35,602 bases of DNA from an uncultured Acidimicrobiales bacterium (GTDB lineage: Bacteria > Actinomycetota > Acidimicrobiia > Acidimicrobiales > SZUA-35). Shown here piece by piece: positions 7,781 through 15,870 of this stretch. Position 1 is the first letter of the stretch; the number at the start of each line of letters is the position of its first letter. The stretch is taken from assembly GCA_937958015.1 (NCBI GenBank), contig CALGOA010000071.1, forward strand, positions 1-35,602, given 5' to 3'. The translations under genes and the position numbers were made by a program. Under the pieces are notes generated by a model. It did not search any database. It had not been told where the DNA came from and saw nothing but the letters and a program-made list of their open reading frames with translations.

Positions 7781-8557
7781 GTGACCGAAGTTTCGATGTT
7801 CCGCCGAGGACGTCAGGCCTTCCTGCCCGATGATCCGGACGATTCCAGCTCGTTGCGGCAGTGGGCGTTTGAGGTTGGGGATCGCAGTTCGTCCCTGCGT
7901 TCCTACCGAGGGTTTCGCTGGTTCTGTCGGCGCACTCTCTTGCCGTATCTGAACGTGAAGTCAGAGAACGTCGAAGTGCTGGAACACTCGGGTCCGATGG
8001 TGTTGGCACCGGTTCACCGGAGCCACCTCGACACCGTGATCGTCGCCTCGCTGTGTGAGCGACGCCTCCGAGCACTCGGCAAGGAGAGTTTGTTCACCAC
8101 CCCCGGTCTGGGTTGGGTCTGTGCGGCGCTCGGAGCGATCCCGGTGCGGCGGGGTTCGGCGGATCGTGAGGCGTTGAAGGCGGCCAAAGCGCTCCTGGAT
8201 CGAGGTGAAGCGATGTTCGTGTTCCCGGAGGGCAGTCGGTTCACCAGTGACGACCGGGCGGAACGAAACCGGGTTCAGGAGCTCTTCGACGGAGCGGCCT
8301 GGCTCGCCGCCCGCACCGGCGCAGTAGTCATACCGATTGGAATCTCGGGCACCGCAGAGGCGCTGGCCTCGGGATCGAAACGTATTCGTCGTTCGCAGGT
8401 GGGGGTGTCGGTTGCGGCACCCATGCAACCACCCGCTGGTGTCGACGGTGGAAAGGCGTCGCGACAGGATCTGGCCGACTTTACGATGCAACTACGCGAG
8501 AACCTGCAGCGGGCCCAGGACCGGGCCGTAGCGCTGGTGATGGACACGACCTCGTGA
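7781..8557 (+). CDS. PlsC-like 1-acyl-glycerol-3-phosphate acyltransferase
   Basis: A 258-aa lysophospholipid acyltransferase-family protein. The catalytic HX4D motif is HRSHLD (His79, Asp84), the substrate-binding motif is FPEGSR, and a C-terminal VVIPIGISGTAEAL block matches motif IV of the family. Members transfer acyl groups to lysophosphatidic acid at the inner membrane. The start is ambiguous: GTG at 7781 or ATG at 7796 (MFRRGRQ). The latter leaves more room for a promoter, since the divergent ECF fusion gene may begin at 7778. The gene overlaps the RNase Z gene by 4 nt (GTGA) and so is coupled to it. Confidence 0.85.
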   Translation: MTEVSMFRRGRQAFLPDDPDDSSSLRQWAFEVGDRSSSLRSYRGFRWFCRRTLLPYLNVKSENVEVLEHSGPMVLAPVHRSHLDTVIVASLCERRLRALGKESLFTTPGLGWVCAALGAIPVRRGSADREALKAAKALLDRGEAMFVFPEGSRFTSDDRAERNRVQELFDGAAWLAARTGAVVIPIGISGTAEALASGSKRIRRSQVGVSVAAPMQPPAGVDGGKASRQDLADFTMQLRENLQRAQDRAVALVMDTTS

Positions 8558-9471
8558 GTGTGCGGGAACTCGTCGTTCTCGGCACCGCATCGCAGGCACC
8601 GACCCGGCATCGCAACCACAACGGCTACGCGCTGCGGTGGGACGGTCAGATGATCTTCTTCGATCCTGGGGAGGGTTTTCAGCGTCAGTGCACCATCGGC
8701 AATGTGGCCATCGCCCGGGGCGACGCGGTGTGTCTCACCCACTTCCACGGCGATCACTGTTTGGGGTTGCCAGGTCTCATCGCCCGGCGGGGGATGGACC
8801 GGTGCCCCGACTCGCTACAGATCTTCTACCCGGCCGATGGCGAGGAGTACTACGAGAAGCTCCGCACCTGTACCGCTGGCACCATGCAACCGCTCTTGAC
8901 GCCCCGTCCGGTGGAGGCGACTCCGGATCGACTGGCGGTGGCGGGAACGGTCGGCGACCTCACGGTTGAAGTGGCTGCGCTCGATCACCGCATCACCGCT
9001 CAGGGGTATCGCATTACCGAACCTCCCGGTCGCAAGTTCGTAGGCGAACGCCTGAATGCAGCAGGCATCTCCGGTCCGATCGTCGGAGAACTGTTTGCAA
9101 AGGGTTCGGTGGTCGGTCCCCGCGGCGAAGTTCGGCTCGAAGACGTCAGCGAGGAGGTACCGGGTCAGAGCTTCGCGTTCGTCATGGACACCAGAAGCTG
9201 CAACGGAGCCGAGCTTTTGGCCGCCGGGGTCGACATGCTCGTGTGCGAGAGCACCTTTCTTGAATCCGAGCGGCAACTGGCCGACGACTACGCCCACATG
9301 ACCGCCGCCGACGCGGGACGACTGGCTTCGAAGGTAGGGGTGAAGAAACTTGTGCTCACCCACTTCTCGGCCCGGTACAACGACATGTCACTGTTTGCGG
9401 CCGAGGCCGGACGGTTCCATCCGGACGTGCACGTGGCCAAGGACTTCGACCACATCAACCTCCGTTCGTGA
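8554..9471 (+). CDS. rnz: Ribonuclease Z
   Basis: A 305-aa metallo-beta-lactamase-fold nuclease. The zinc motif HxHxDH is THFHGDH (His63, His65, Asp67, His68), followed by CLGLPGLIARR; downstream metal ligands are visible in ALDHRI, FVMDTRSC (Asp) and LTHFSARY (His). The N-terminal LVVLGTASQAPTRHRNHNGYAL matches the GTxxxxPxxxRN region of RNase Z. It removes 3' trailers from pre-tRNA, and length is normal for the bacterial short form. The GTG start overlaps the acyltransferase stop by 4 nt. Confidence 0.92.
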   Translation: MSVRELVVLGTASQAPTRHRNHNGYALRWDGQMIFFDPGEGFQRQCTIGNVAIARGDAVCLTHFHGDHCLGLPGLIARRGMDRCPDSLQIFYPADGEEYYEKLRTCTAGTMQPLLTPRPVEATPDRLAVAGTVGDLTVEVAALDHRITAQGYRITEPPGRKFVGERLNAAGISGPIVGELFAKGSVVGPRGEVRLEDVSEEVPGQSFAFVMDTRSCNGAELLAAGVDMLVCESTFLESERQLADDYAHMTAADAGRLASKVGVKKLVLTHFSARYNDMSLFAAEAGRFHPDVHVAKDFDHINLRS

Positions 9472-9557
9472 GCGGCAGGGTTCAGCCAGTCGACGAAGCA
9501 CCTCAGAGGGTTGCGGAGCGAGCCGGAAGCTTGTCGGGACGCAATCTGATTCATAAG

Positions 9558-9573
9558 GTGCCCCCTAGGGCAC
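9558..9573 (+). terminator. Hairpin downstream of rnz, possible terminator
   Basis: GTGCCC-CCTA-GGGCAC forms a perfect 6-bp stem with a 4-nt loop, followed by a moderately T-rich stretch (GTTGTGTATCTGTTTGT). It lies about 90 nt after the rnz stop. The rest of the 228-nt gap up to 9699 shows no gene, no tRNA and no clear promoter. Confidence 0.45.
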
Positions 9574-9699
9574 GTTGTGTATCTGTTTGTCACCCGAAGT
9601 TGCTTCTGTGGCGCTGATCGGGTCGATTTGAACGTGACCCATGGCGGTTCGGTTCTGTCTTGCGTTTGGCGTCGGGCGGCGCATGAGCAAGCATGGTTC

Positions 9700-10371
9700 A
9701 TGGCCGACGCAGTGAAACTCACCGACGCATACGCCCCTAAGAGTCCCGAGGCCACCCGGGAGCTGTACGAACGTTGGGCGGAGAGCTACGACACCGACTT
9801 TGTCGAAGCCCACAACTACGAGTACCACCACGGTGTGGCCTCGGCGTTTCTCGCGGCGGGTGGTTCGACGGATCTCGTCTTGGATGTTGGGTGTGGGACG
9901 GGCCTGGTTGGAGTGGCCCTGCGGAGTCGTGGCGTTCGCGAGGTGCACGGATTCGATATCTCACCCGCAATGCTGGCCAAGGCGGCGGAGAAGACGCTTG
10001 ACGAAGGCGAACCGGTGTACGGCGAACTCGCCGAGGTGGATCTGACCCTATCACCAACCCAGCGAGATCGATATCCCGGCATCGTCTCGGCCGGAACCTT
10101 CACCCACGGCCATCTCGGACCCGACTCGCTGGACAACGTATTGGCGATGGCGGCAAGCGGCGGCTTGTTGGCGATCGGCGTGAACTCGCAACTCTTCAAC
10201 GACGAAGGTGGGTTCGGCCAGTGGTTGAGTGACGCAGCCCAAGCGGGACGAATCACGGACGGTCGGGTGGAGACCGTACGGGTGTACGCCGATGGCTTGG
10301 GCGCAACACAGGACAACGACGTGGGGGCCGCAAACGCATCCGGCACGGTGATGCTCTTCCGGAAGGCCTGA
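9700..10371 (+). CDS. Class I SAM-dependent methyltransferase
   Basis: A 223-aa methyltransferase. SAM-binding motif I is VLDVGCGTGLVG (about 60-71), the acidic residue after strand 2 is in EVHGFDIS, and the post-motif region GIVSAGTFTHGHLGPDSL lies where motif IV is expected. The N-terminal YERWAESYDTDF is typical of small-molecule methyltransferases in the Methyltransf_11/25 group. Substrate unknown. ATG at 9700 is chosen because upstream in-frame sequence (from 9577) has no protein-like features and crosses the rnz 3' region. No SD or leaderless -10 is obvious, so the start is less certain than the family. Confidence 0.8.
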   Translation: MADAVKLTDAYAPKSPEATRELYERWAESYDTDFVEAHNYEYHHGVASAFLAAGGSTDLVLDVGCGTGLVGVALRSRGVREVHGFDISPAMLAKAAEKTLDEGEPVYGELAEVDLTLSPTQRDRYPGIVSAGTFTHGHLGPDSLDNVLAMAASGGLLAIGVNSQLFNDEGGFGQWLSDAAQAGRITDGRVETVRVYADGLGATQDNDVGAANASGTVMLFRKA

Positions 10372-10410
10372 TCGGCATATCTCGCCCAAGCGGCAAGTTT
10401 GTTTGGTCGA

Positions 10411-10430
10411 ATGCCCTTATTGGCAGGCAT
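10411..10430. repeat. Inverted repeat upstream of astC, possible operator
   Basis: ATGCC at 10411-10415 pairs with GGCAT at 10426-10430, and the inner TGCC (10412-10415) also pairs with GGCA (10422-10425). It lies about 60 bp upstream of the predicted astC -10, a reasonable place for an activator or repressor such as the Lrp/AsnC protein encoded in the cluster. It could also be a weak terminator for the methyltransferase gene. Confidence 0.35.
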
Positions 10431-10490
10431 AGTCGAAGCAGGTGGAGTTCGGTCCAGTCAGAGTCTCTTCCCCTAGTGTCGCTCTCGGCG

Positions 10491-10496
10491 TAGGTT
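10491..10496 (+). promoter_or_regulatory. -10 element of a leaderless promoter for the ast operon
   Basis: TAGGTT ends 7 nt before the ATG of astC at 10503 (spacer CGATCT). No Shine-Dalgarno is present. Confidence 0.55.
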
Positions 10497-10502
10497 CGAT
10501 CT

Positions 10503-11726
10503 ATGGACCAGAACGCAACAACGACCGAGGTTCTACAGGGAGCCGACGAACTCCTGATGCCCACCTACGCGCCGCTGCAGATCGTCCCTGCTCACGGGCA
10601 CGGCAGCACGATCGTCGATGCCGATGACAAGCGGTACATCGATCTTGGCGGCGGAATCGCCGTGACGTCGCTGGGTCACGGGTCGCCGGTTTTGAAACAG
10701 GCGCTGCTCGATCAGGCCGACCGGTTGTGGCACGTCTCAAACGTGTTTGCGACCGAACCTGCGATTCGGCTGGCAAAACAACTCACCGATCTGACCTTCG
10801 CCGACCGCGTGTTCTTCTCAAACAGTGGTGCGGAGGCCAATGAGGCTGCGCTCAAGCTGGCCCGTCGGCATGCGTTCAACAACGGCGAAACCGATCGGTA
10901 CGAGATCATTTCCCTGGAGGGTTCCTTCCACGGTCGGACCCTGTTCACCGTCTCCACCGGTGCCAATCCGAACTACAAGACGGGATTCGGGCCGGCGATC
11001 GAAGGCATCCGTCACGTAGCTCCCAACGATCTACCAGCGATCGAGGCCGCGATCTCGGCCCGCACCGCAGCTGTCATTCTGGAACCGATCCAAGGGGAGG
11101 GCGGTGTCCGTCCGCTTGACCATGAGTACCTGCGCTCGGTCCGGTCGCTGTGTGATCGGCACGGCGCGCTGTTGATATTCGATGAGGTGCAGACCGGGGT
11201 GGGTCGGACTGGCCCGCTCTATGCATACCAACAGAGCGGTGTAGTACCCGACGTGCTGACCACCGCCAAGTCTCTCGGGGGCGGCGTGCCGATCGGGGCC
11301 ACGCTCGCCGGCGGACCTGCTGCCGAGGCCCTCACCCGCGCCACCCACGGAACCACCTTTGGCGGAAACCCCTTGGCCTGCAGTGTCGCCTCGGTGGTGC
11401 TCGATGAAGTGACCTCCGACGAAATCACGACCAACGTCACGGTCCGGAGCACTCAGATCCGCAAGGCTCTCGAAGAGCTGAGTGCCCCCAGTGGAATTTT
11501 CGCCGAGGTTCGGGGAGCCGGTCTGTTGATCGGAGCGGAGCTTTCCGACTCGTACCGGGATCGGGCCAAGGAGATTCAGATTGCAGCTCTTGAGCAGGGT
11601 GTGGTCATCCTGGTCGCCGGCCCGAACGTCCTCCGCTTTGCGCCCGCTCTCAACATCACGGCCGAGGAGGTCGATGAAGGAATGTCGGCCCTGGGCCGGG
11701 TTATCGAGGAAGTGGTCAACGGATGA
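10503..11726 (+). CDS. astC: Succinylornithine transaminase (AstC)
   Basis: A 407-aa class III PLP aminotransferase that converts N2-succinylornithine to succinylglutamate semialdehyde in arginine catabolism. LLMPTYAPLQIVPAHGHGS near residues 17-35 resembles the MIPVYAP segment of AstC. SNSGAEANEAALKLAR binds phosphate, LIFDEVQTGVGRTG carries Asp227, and LTTAKSLGGG carries PLP Lys256. The close paralogue ArgD (acetylornithine transaminase) cannot be excluded from sequence alone, but co-transcription with astA and astD by 4-nt overlaps argues for the AST role. It is the first gene of the operon. Confidence 0.88.
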   Translation: MDQNATTTEVLQGADELLMPTYAPLQIVPAHGHGSTIVDADDKRYIDLGGGIAVTSLGHGSPVLKQALLDQADRLWHVSNVFATEPAIRLAKQLTDLTFADRVFFSNSGAEANEAALKLARRHAFNNGETDRYEIISLEGSFHGRTLFTVSTGANPNYKTGFGPAIEGIRHVAPNDLPAIEAAISARTAAVILEPIQGEGGVRPLDHEYLRSVRSLCDRHGALLIFDEVQTGVGRTGPLYAYQQSGVVPDVLTTAKSLGGGVPIGATLAGGPAAEALTRATHGTTFGGNPLACSVASVVLDEVTSDEITTNVTVRSTQIRKALEELSAPSGIFAEVRGAGLLIGAELSDSYRDRAKEIQIAALEQGVVILVAGPNVLRFAPALNITAEEVDEGMSALGRVIEEVVNG

Positions 11727-12910
11727 CGGATCTATCTGCAGAGCAGATTCGACACGACGTGGCGGGCCGCGTGGATCAACTCGGCGATCGCATCGTCGCC
11801 CTAGCGGAGGTCAACTCCGGGTCGTTCAACCCCGATGGCGTGAACCGCGTCGGTGAACGTCTCGCCGGATTCGTGGAGGACCTCAATCCCGACACTATTG
11901 AGATCATCCCGGTGGAGCCCACACCGGTGCTGGGTCTCGACGGAATCGAATCTCAGGCTGAGGTCGGGTCTGCTCTGCGGGCAATCAAGAACGCCGATGC
12001 ACCGTTTCGGATCTGTCTGTTCGGTCATCTCGACACCGTGTTCGGGATCGACCACCCCTTTCAATCCGTTGCGATCGATGGCAACACGTTCAACGGACCG
12101 GGCGTCGCCGATTGCAAGGGAGGGCTCATCATCGCAACCGAGATCTTGAGCCAATTGGGTCGCGCCTCCTGGGCCGACTCGATCGGTTGGGAGTTGCTGG
12201 TTGTCCCCGATGAAGAAATCGGCTCGTTCGGATCGAAGGTTCTGCTCAACGAGGCTGCCACTCGTGCCAACGCCGGCCTCGGGTTCGAGCCCGCTCTGCC
12301 CAGCGGTGGTGTTGCCGGTGCTCGCAAGGGTTCTGTGACCGGCCATCTCGTCGTGCATGGGCGTGCCAGCCACGTTGGTCGAGCCCATGCCGATGGTCGC
12401 TCGGCGATCCTCGAACTGTCCCGCCTGATCATCGATCTCGAGGCCCTGAACAGTCAGGACGGAGTCACGGTGAACTGTGGCCGGATCTCCGGCGGCGGCG
12501 CCCTGAACGTCGTTCCGGATCTTGCGGTGGGAAGTTTCAACATGCGGGTGGAGACGCCCGATGACCAGGCGTTCGTGATGGACCGGTTCGAGGAACACGT
12601 GGCAGATTCTGCGCTCGACGTCGAACTGGTCTGGGGTTCCACCCGCCCACCAAAGGTGCGCACCGCCGAGTTGGAGACGATGTTCACCGGTCTGGCCCGT
12701 AGTGCGCATGGGTTGGGTTTGGATCTGCCGATCGAAGACACCGGCGGGTGTTGCGACGGCAATGACCTCGCCGCGGCTGGTCTTCCAAATATCGACAGCC
12801 TCGGAATCAGGGGTGGGGCGATCCACAGCGCAGACGAGTTCGCCCATATCGACAGCATCCCCGAGCGCGTTGCGTTGGTGACCGAGTTGGTTCGGACGAT
12901 GGCGTCATGA
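11723..12910 (+). CDS. M20-family amidohydrolase, candidate N-succinylglutamate desuccinylase
   Basis: A 395-aa zinc amidohydrolase of the M20 (ArgE/DapE/CPG2) family. Metal and catalytic residues are all present: FGHLDTVF (His102, Asp104), GPGVADCKGG (Asp130), VPDEEIGS (Glu164/Glu165), GFEP (Glu189) and GGAIHSADEF (His368). An insert at about 195-310 (KGSVTGHLVVHGRASHVG) forms the dimerisation/lid domain. It is coupled by ATGA overlaps to astC and astA and occupies the place of astE, which normally encodes an unrelated M14/aspartoacylase-fold succinylglutamate desuccinylase. I infer that it performs this last step, releasing succinate and glutamate. A side role on another acylated amino acid remains possible. 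Confidence 0.8.
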   Translation: MTDLSAEQIRHDVAGRVDQLGDRIVALAEVNSGSFNPDGVNRVGERLAGFVEDLNPDTIEIIPVEPTPVLGLDGIESQAEVGSALRAIKNADAPFRICLFGHLDTVFGIDHPFQSVAIDGNTFNGPGVADCKGGLIIATEILSQLGRASWADSIGWELLVVPDEEIGSFGSKVLLNEAATRANAGLGFEPALPSGGVAGARKGSVTGHLVVHGRASHVGRAHADGRSAILELSRLIIDLEALNSQDGVTVNCGRISGGGALNVVPDLAVGSFNMRVETPDDQAFVMDRFEEHVADSALDVELVWGSTRPPKVRTAELETMFTGLARSAHGLGLDLPIEDTGGCCDGNDLAAAGLPNIDSLGIRGGAIHSADEFAHIDSIPERVALVTELVRTMAS

Positions 12911-13944
12911 GCGCCCAGGTTGTCATGCGACCGATTCGTTCCGACGACACCGATGCGGTGTGGGGCCTTCTGGAACGGGGCGCCTCCGAAACGGTGGGTA
13001 TGACCTCGCTGCCTGAGTCCCGGGCTGGCGCCGACGAGCTCTGTCTCGAATCCGCCAGGACCCTGACCGAATTGGCAACCGGTGAATTCGAGCTGCCGGA
13101 GGGGGAGCGGGCCCACATGTTGTTCGGCGCATTCGATGCTGTGTCGGGTGCGCTGCTCGGGACCTCGGGCCTCACGTTCAAGAACGCCATTCCCAATCTT
13201 GGCGTCCAGGTCACCACCAGTCTCGATGGACTCGGACTCACGATGCGCAGCATCTCAGCTCCCTGGACCCGCACCGAGCTGAACGCCATCTACCTCGGCC
13301 CCGATGGCCGAGGGCGCGGCCTGGGGTCGTTGATCTCCCGCGGTCGGTTCATGTTCCTTCATCTGGTGCGAAGTCAGATCCCAACGACGATTGCGTCGCA
13401 TCTGCGAGGTCGGATCGACGACGAGGGGCTCGCTCCGTTCTGGCACAGCTTCGGTGCACACTTTGTTCCGTGGTCGAACTCCACCGACGCCGAGGCAGCG
13501 TTGGCGGCCGATCCCAGCCTGCTGGACGATCTGGCCGACTTGGTGCTTCCACTCACTGCGCCCGATCTGGATTCGCTGGGGCTGGTCCACGCCTCTTCGT
13601 TGCCGGCTTTCCGGATACTCATGAAGGAGGGTTTGCGGTCCAACGGCATGTACGACCCGATCGATGGGGGACCCACCGTGGTCCGCGACCTCGCCGACAC
13701 CATGAGTAGCTCGGCACGAGTGCACGGGCCGGTCGCGCTCACACCGGACGGCGAAATCGATTCGCTGATCGCCACGCCCTCGGTGGCGCGGTTCGCAGTC
13801 GTTCGGTCCGGCATCGACATCGACCCGGCTGGCACCATCGGCCTGGACCCATCGAAGGCGTCCGCACTCGGAATCGGCGCCGGTGATCTTGTCTCGGCAC
13901 TCCCGCTCGCTACCTGTGTCGGAAAGGACGGAGCCCGGCGATGA
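12907..13944 (+). CDS. astA: Arginine N-succinyltransferase (AstA)
   Basis: A 345-aa enzyme that transfers succinyl from succinyl-CoA to the alpha-amino group of arginine, the committing step of the AST pathway. Family signatures are MTSLPESRAG (about 33-42), TELNAIYLGPDGRGRGLGS, ISRGRFMFLHLVR, LRGRIDDEGLAPFWHSFG, and GMYDPIDGGPTVVRDL, which all line up with E. coli AstA. The length is close to the 344 aa of that enzyme. It is coupled by 4-nt overlaps to the M20 gene and to astD. Confidence 0.93.
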   Translation: MSAQVVMRPIRSDDTDAVWGLLERGASETVGMTSLPESRAGADELCLESARTLTELATGEFELPEGERAHMLFGAFDAVSGALLGTSGLTFKNAIPNLGVQVTTSLDGLGLTMRSISAPWTRTELNAIYLGPDGRGRGLGSLISRGRFMFLHLVRSQIPTTIASHLRGRIDDEGLAPFWHSFGAHFVPWSNSTDAEAALAADPSLLDDLADLVLPLTAPDLDSLGLVHASSLPAFRILMKEGLRSNGMYDPIDGGPTVVRDLADTMSSSARVHGPVALTPDGEIDSLIATPSVARFAVVRSGIDIDPAGTIGLDPSKASALGIGAGDLVSALPLATCVGKDGARR

Positions 13945-15389
13945 CCAACGATGCATGTTTCATCAACGGTGTCTGGCGAAGCGGATCCGGCTCCCCTCTT
14001 GAATCGGTTGGTCCCAGCGACGAATCGATCGTCTGGTCTGGTCGGGAAGCAAGCAGCGATGACGTTGCAGATGCCATGTCGGCGGCACGATCTGCTCAGC
14101 CTGGCTGGGAGGCGAGTTCACTCGCCGAACGGGAATCGATTCTTCGACGCTATGCCGAGCTGGTCGATTCGGATCGATCGGTTCTGGCGGAGGCCATAAG
14201 TGTCGAGACCGGCAAGCCGCTCTGGGAAGCATTGACTGAAGTGGGCGCGGTGGTTGGCAAGGTGGGGCTGTCGATCGAAGCCCATGCTGAGCAGAACCCC
14301 TCTCGGGCAATCTCAGAAACCGCAGGGCTCACCCATCGTCCGGTTGGTGTGGTCGGTGTGTTGGGTCCCTTCAACTTTCCCGCCCACCTCGCCAATGGCC
14401 AGATCGTTCCGGCGCTGCTCGCTGGCAACACCGTGGTCTACAAACCGAGCGAGTTGACTCCCGGCGTCGCTGCAGTCCACGTTCGACTACTGGCTGAGGC
14501 CGGTGTTCCTGACGGCGTGATCAACCTGGTGATCGGCGGTCGCAAGACGGGCGAGGCACTGGTCGAATCCGACCTGGATGCGATCGCCTTCACCGGCAGC
14601 GTGGCGACGGGTCAGGCGATTCACCGATCGCTGGCGGCGCGACCACATGTACTTCTCGCCCTCGAGATGGGCGGCAACAATCCGCTCGTGGTCGCCGACA
14701 TCGCTGACCAGGATGCAGCGGTGAACGTGATCGTCCGATCGGCCTTCATCACGTCCGGACAACGTTGCACCTGTGCCCGCCGGCTCTACGTACCCCGCAC
14801 CGCTGCGGGCGATGCGCTGATCGATGCACTGGTTGCAACGACCGATCAACTGACCGTCGGGCCCTACCCCAGCGAAACCGAACCGTTTATGGGTCCGGTC
14901 GTCAACCGGGCGGCCGCAGACCGGGTGCGACGTCATGTAGACGAACTGGTCAATTCGGGGGCAACCCGATTGACAAGAGACGACCCCACACTCGACGGAG
15001 CGTTCGTACGTCCAACGATCCTGGACGCCGACACGATCGCGCTCGATGATGAAGAGGTTTTCGGGCCGGTTCTCACCGTTCACCGCTTCGACGACCTGAA
15101 CTCGGCGTTCGCCCATGCGGCCGACACAAAGTTCGGGCTCGCCGCCGGTCTCATCTCATCCAATCGTGATGATTTCGATCGATTCCAAAAGGTGATCAGG
15201 GCGGGTGTGATCAACCTCAACTGCCCCACCACCGGAGCATCCGGACGGCTGCCGTTTGGCGGGGTCGGCGCCAGTGGGAATCATCGACCGGCCGGATGGG
15301 CTGCGGCTGACTTCTGCGCCTATCCCGTCGCCACCATGACCTACGACTCGGTCTCCGATGCCGTCGCGCCGATTCAGGGTCTGGCGTGA
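13941..15389 (+). CDS. astD: Succinylglutamate-semialdehyde dehydrogenase (AstD)
   Basis: A 482-aa NAD-dependent aldehyde dehydrogenase that oxidises N-succinylglutamate semialdehyde to N-succinylglutamate. The catalytic Asn is in GPFNFPAHL (Asn145), the general base in [10 protein letters not shown] (Glu242) and the nucleophile in [11 protein letters not shown] (Cys276). AstD-specific stretches include [19 protein letters not shown], the CTCARR after the nucleophile, and [23 protein letters not shown] near the C-terminus, matching the AstD consensus [21 protein letters not shown]. Its ATG overlaps the astA stop (ATGA). It ends 2 nt before the stop of the convergent Lrp/AsnC gene. Confidence 0.94.
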   Translation: [482 protein letters not shown]

Positions 15390-15391
15390 GG

Positions 15392-15841
15392 TCAGTTCCT
15401 ATTGGAGAGCGAGTTGACCACAAGGCTGGTGGTCGTCTGGCCGTAGTCGCCAAGATCGGTCACCAGGGCGTCCAGTTGGGTGAGGTCGGCGGCCTCCACG
15501 TAGAACAAGAGATCCGAATCTCCCAACAACACGAAGACCTCCTGAACCGCCGGATGATTCTCGCCTATGCCCTGCGCGGCAGTGACCGAACGGGTGGTGG
15601 CGCTGGTCGCAGTCAGTCGCACGAAGGCCCGGGTGCCGCGACCCAGTCGGCTGGGATCGACCGTCGCCGAGTAGCCCGTGATCACGCCCGCTCCCTCCAG
15701 CGCATGAACCCGGGCGGTCGCCGCCGCAGGCGAGAGGTGCACGATCTGGGCCAGTCGTCGGAACGACATCCGGGCATCCTTACGGAGTTGCCGGATGATC
15801 TCCCAGTCGATGTCGTCGAGAGTGTGTGCGTCGCCTGCCAT
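15392..15841 (-). CDS. Lrp/AsnC-family transcriptional regulator
   Basis: A 149-aa Lrp/AsnC regulator. The N-terminal HTH starts LDDIDWEIIRQLRKDARMSFRRLAQIVHLS with recognition helix PAAATARVHALEGAGVI; the RAM ligand-binding domain follows with VRLTATS and a conserved VLLGDSDLLFYVEAADL. It is nested in the ast cluster, converging on astD and divergent from astB across only 29 nt, so it is probably the pathway's amino-acid-responsive regulator. In enterobacteria and Pseudomonas the ast/aru genes are instead controlled by NtrC/ArgR-type regulators. The start follows TAGTCT by 10 nt, a near-leaderless arrangement. Confidence 0.88.
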   Translation of the reverse strand: MAGDAHTLDDIDWEIIRQLRKDARMSFRRLAQIVHLSPAAATARVHALEGAGVITGYSATVDPSRLGRGTRAFVRLTATSATTRSVTAAQGIGENHPAVQEVFVLLGDSDLLFYVEAADLTQLDALVTDLGDYGQTTTSLVVNSLSNRN

Positions 15842-15870
15842 AACAGGGCTGAGACTACAGGAGGGCTCCT
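15842..15870. promoter_or_regulatory. 29-nt divergent region between the Lrp/AsnC gene and astB
   Basis: It contains the probable -10 of the regulator (TAGTCT on the minus strand, 15852-15857) and a strong astB Shine-Dalgarno AGGAGG at 15859-15864. That SD is part of a small palindrome AGGAG-GG-CTCCT (15859-15870) abutting the ATG. The astB promoter must lie further upstream, within the regulator gene. Confidence 0.55.

Noticed and set aside
7779..8075. N-terminal extension of the ECF fusion protein to 8075
   Set aside because: It would run antisense through the acyltransferase gene, is Arg/Ser/Pro-rich and adds no recognisable domain.
9472..9699. Possible tRNA or small RNA in the gap after rnz
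   Set aside because: No cloverleaf pairing or T-loop consensus could be assembled; only one short hairpin is visible.
11801..12847. 348-codon minus-strand frame antisense to the M20 hydrolase gene
   Set aside because: The + strand product has a complete M20 metal site and 4-nt overlaps with its neighbours; the antisense frame has neither.
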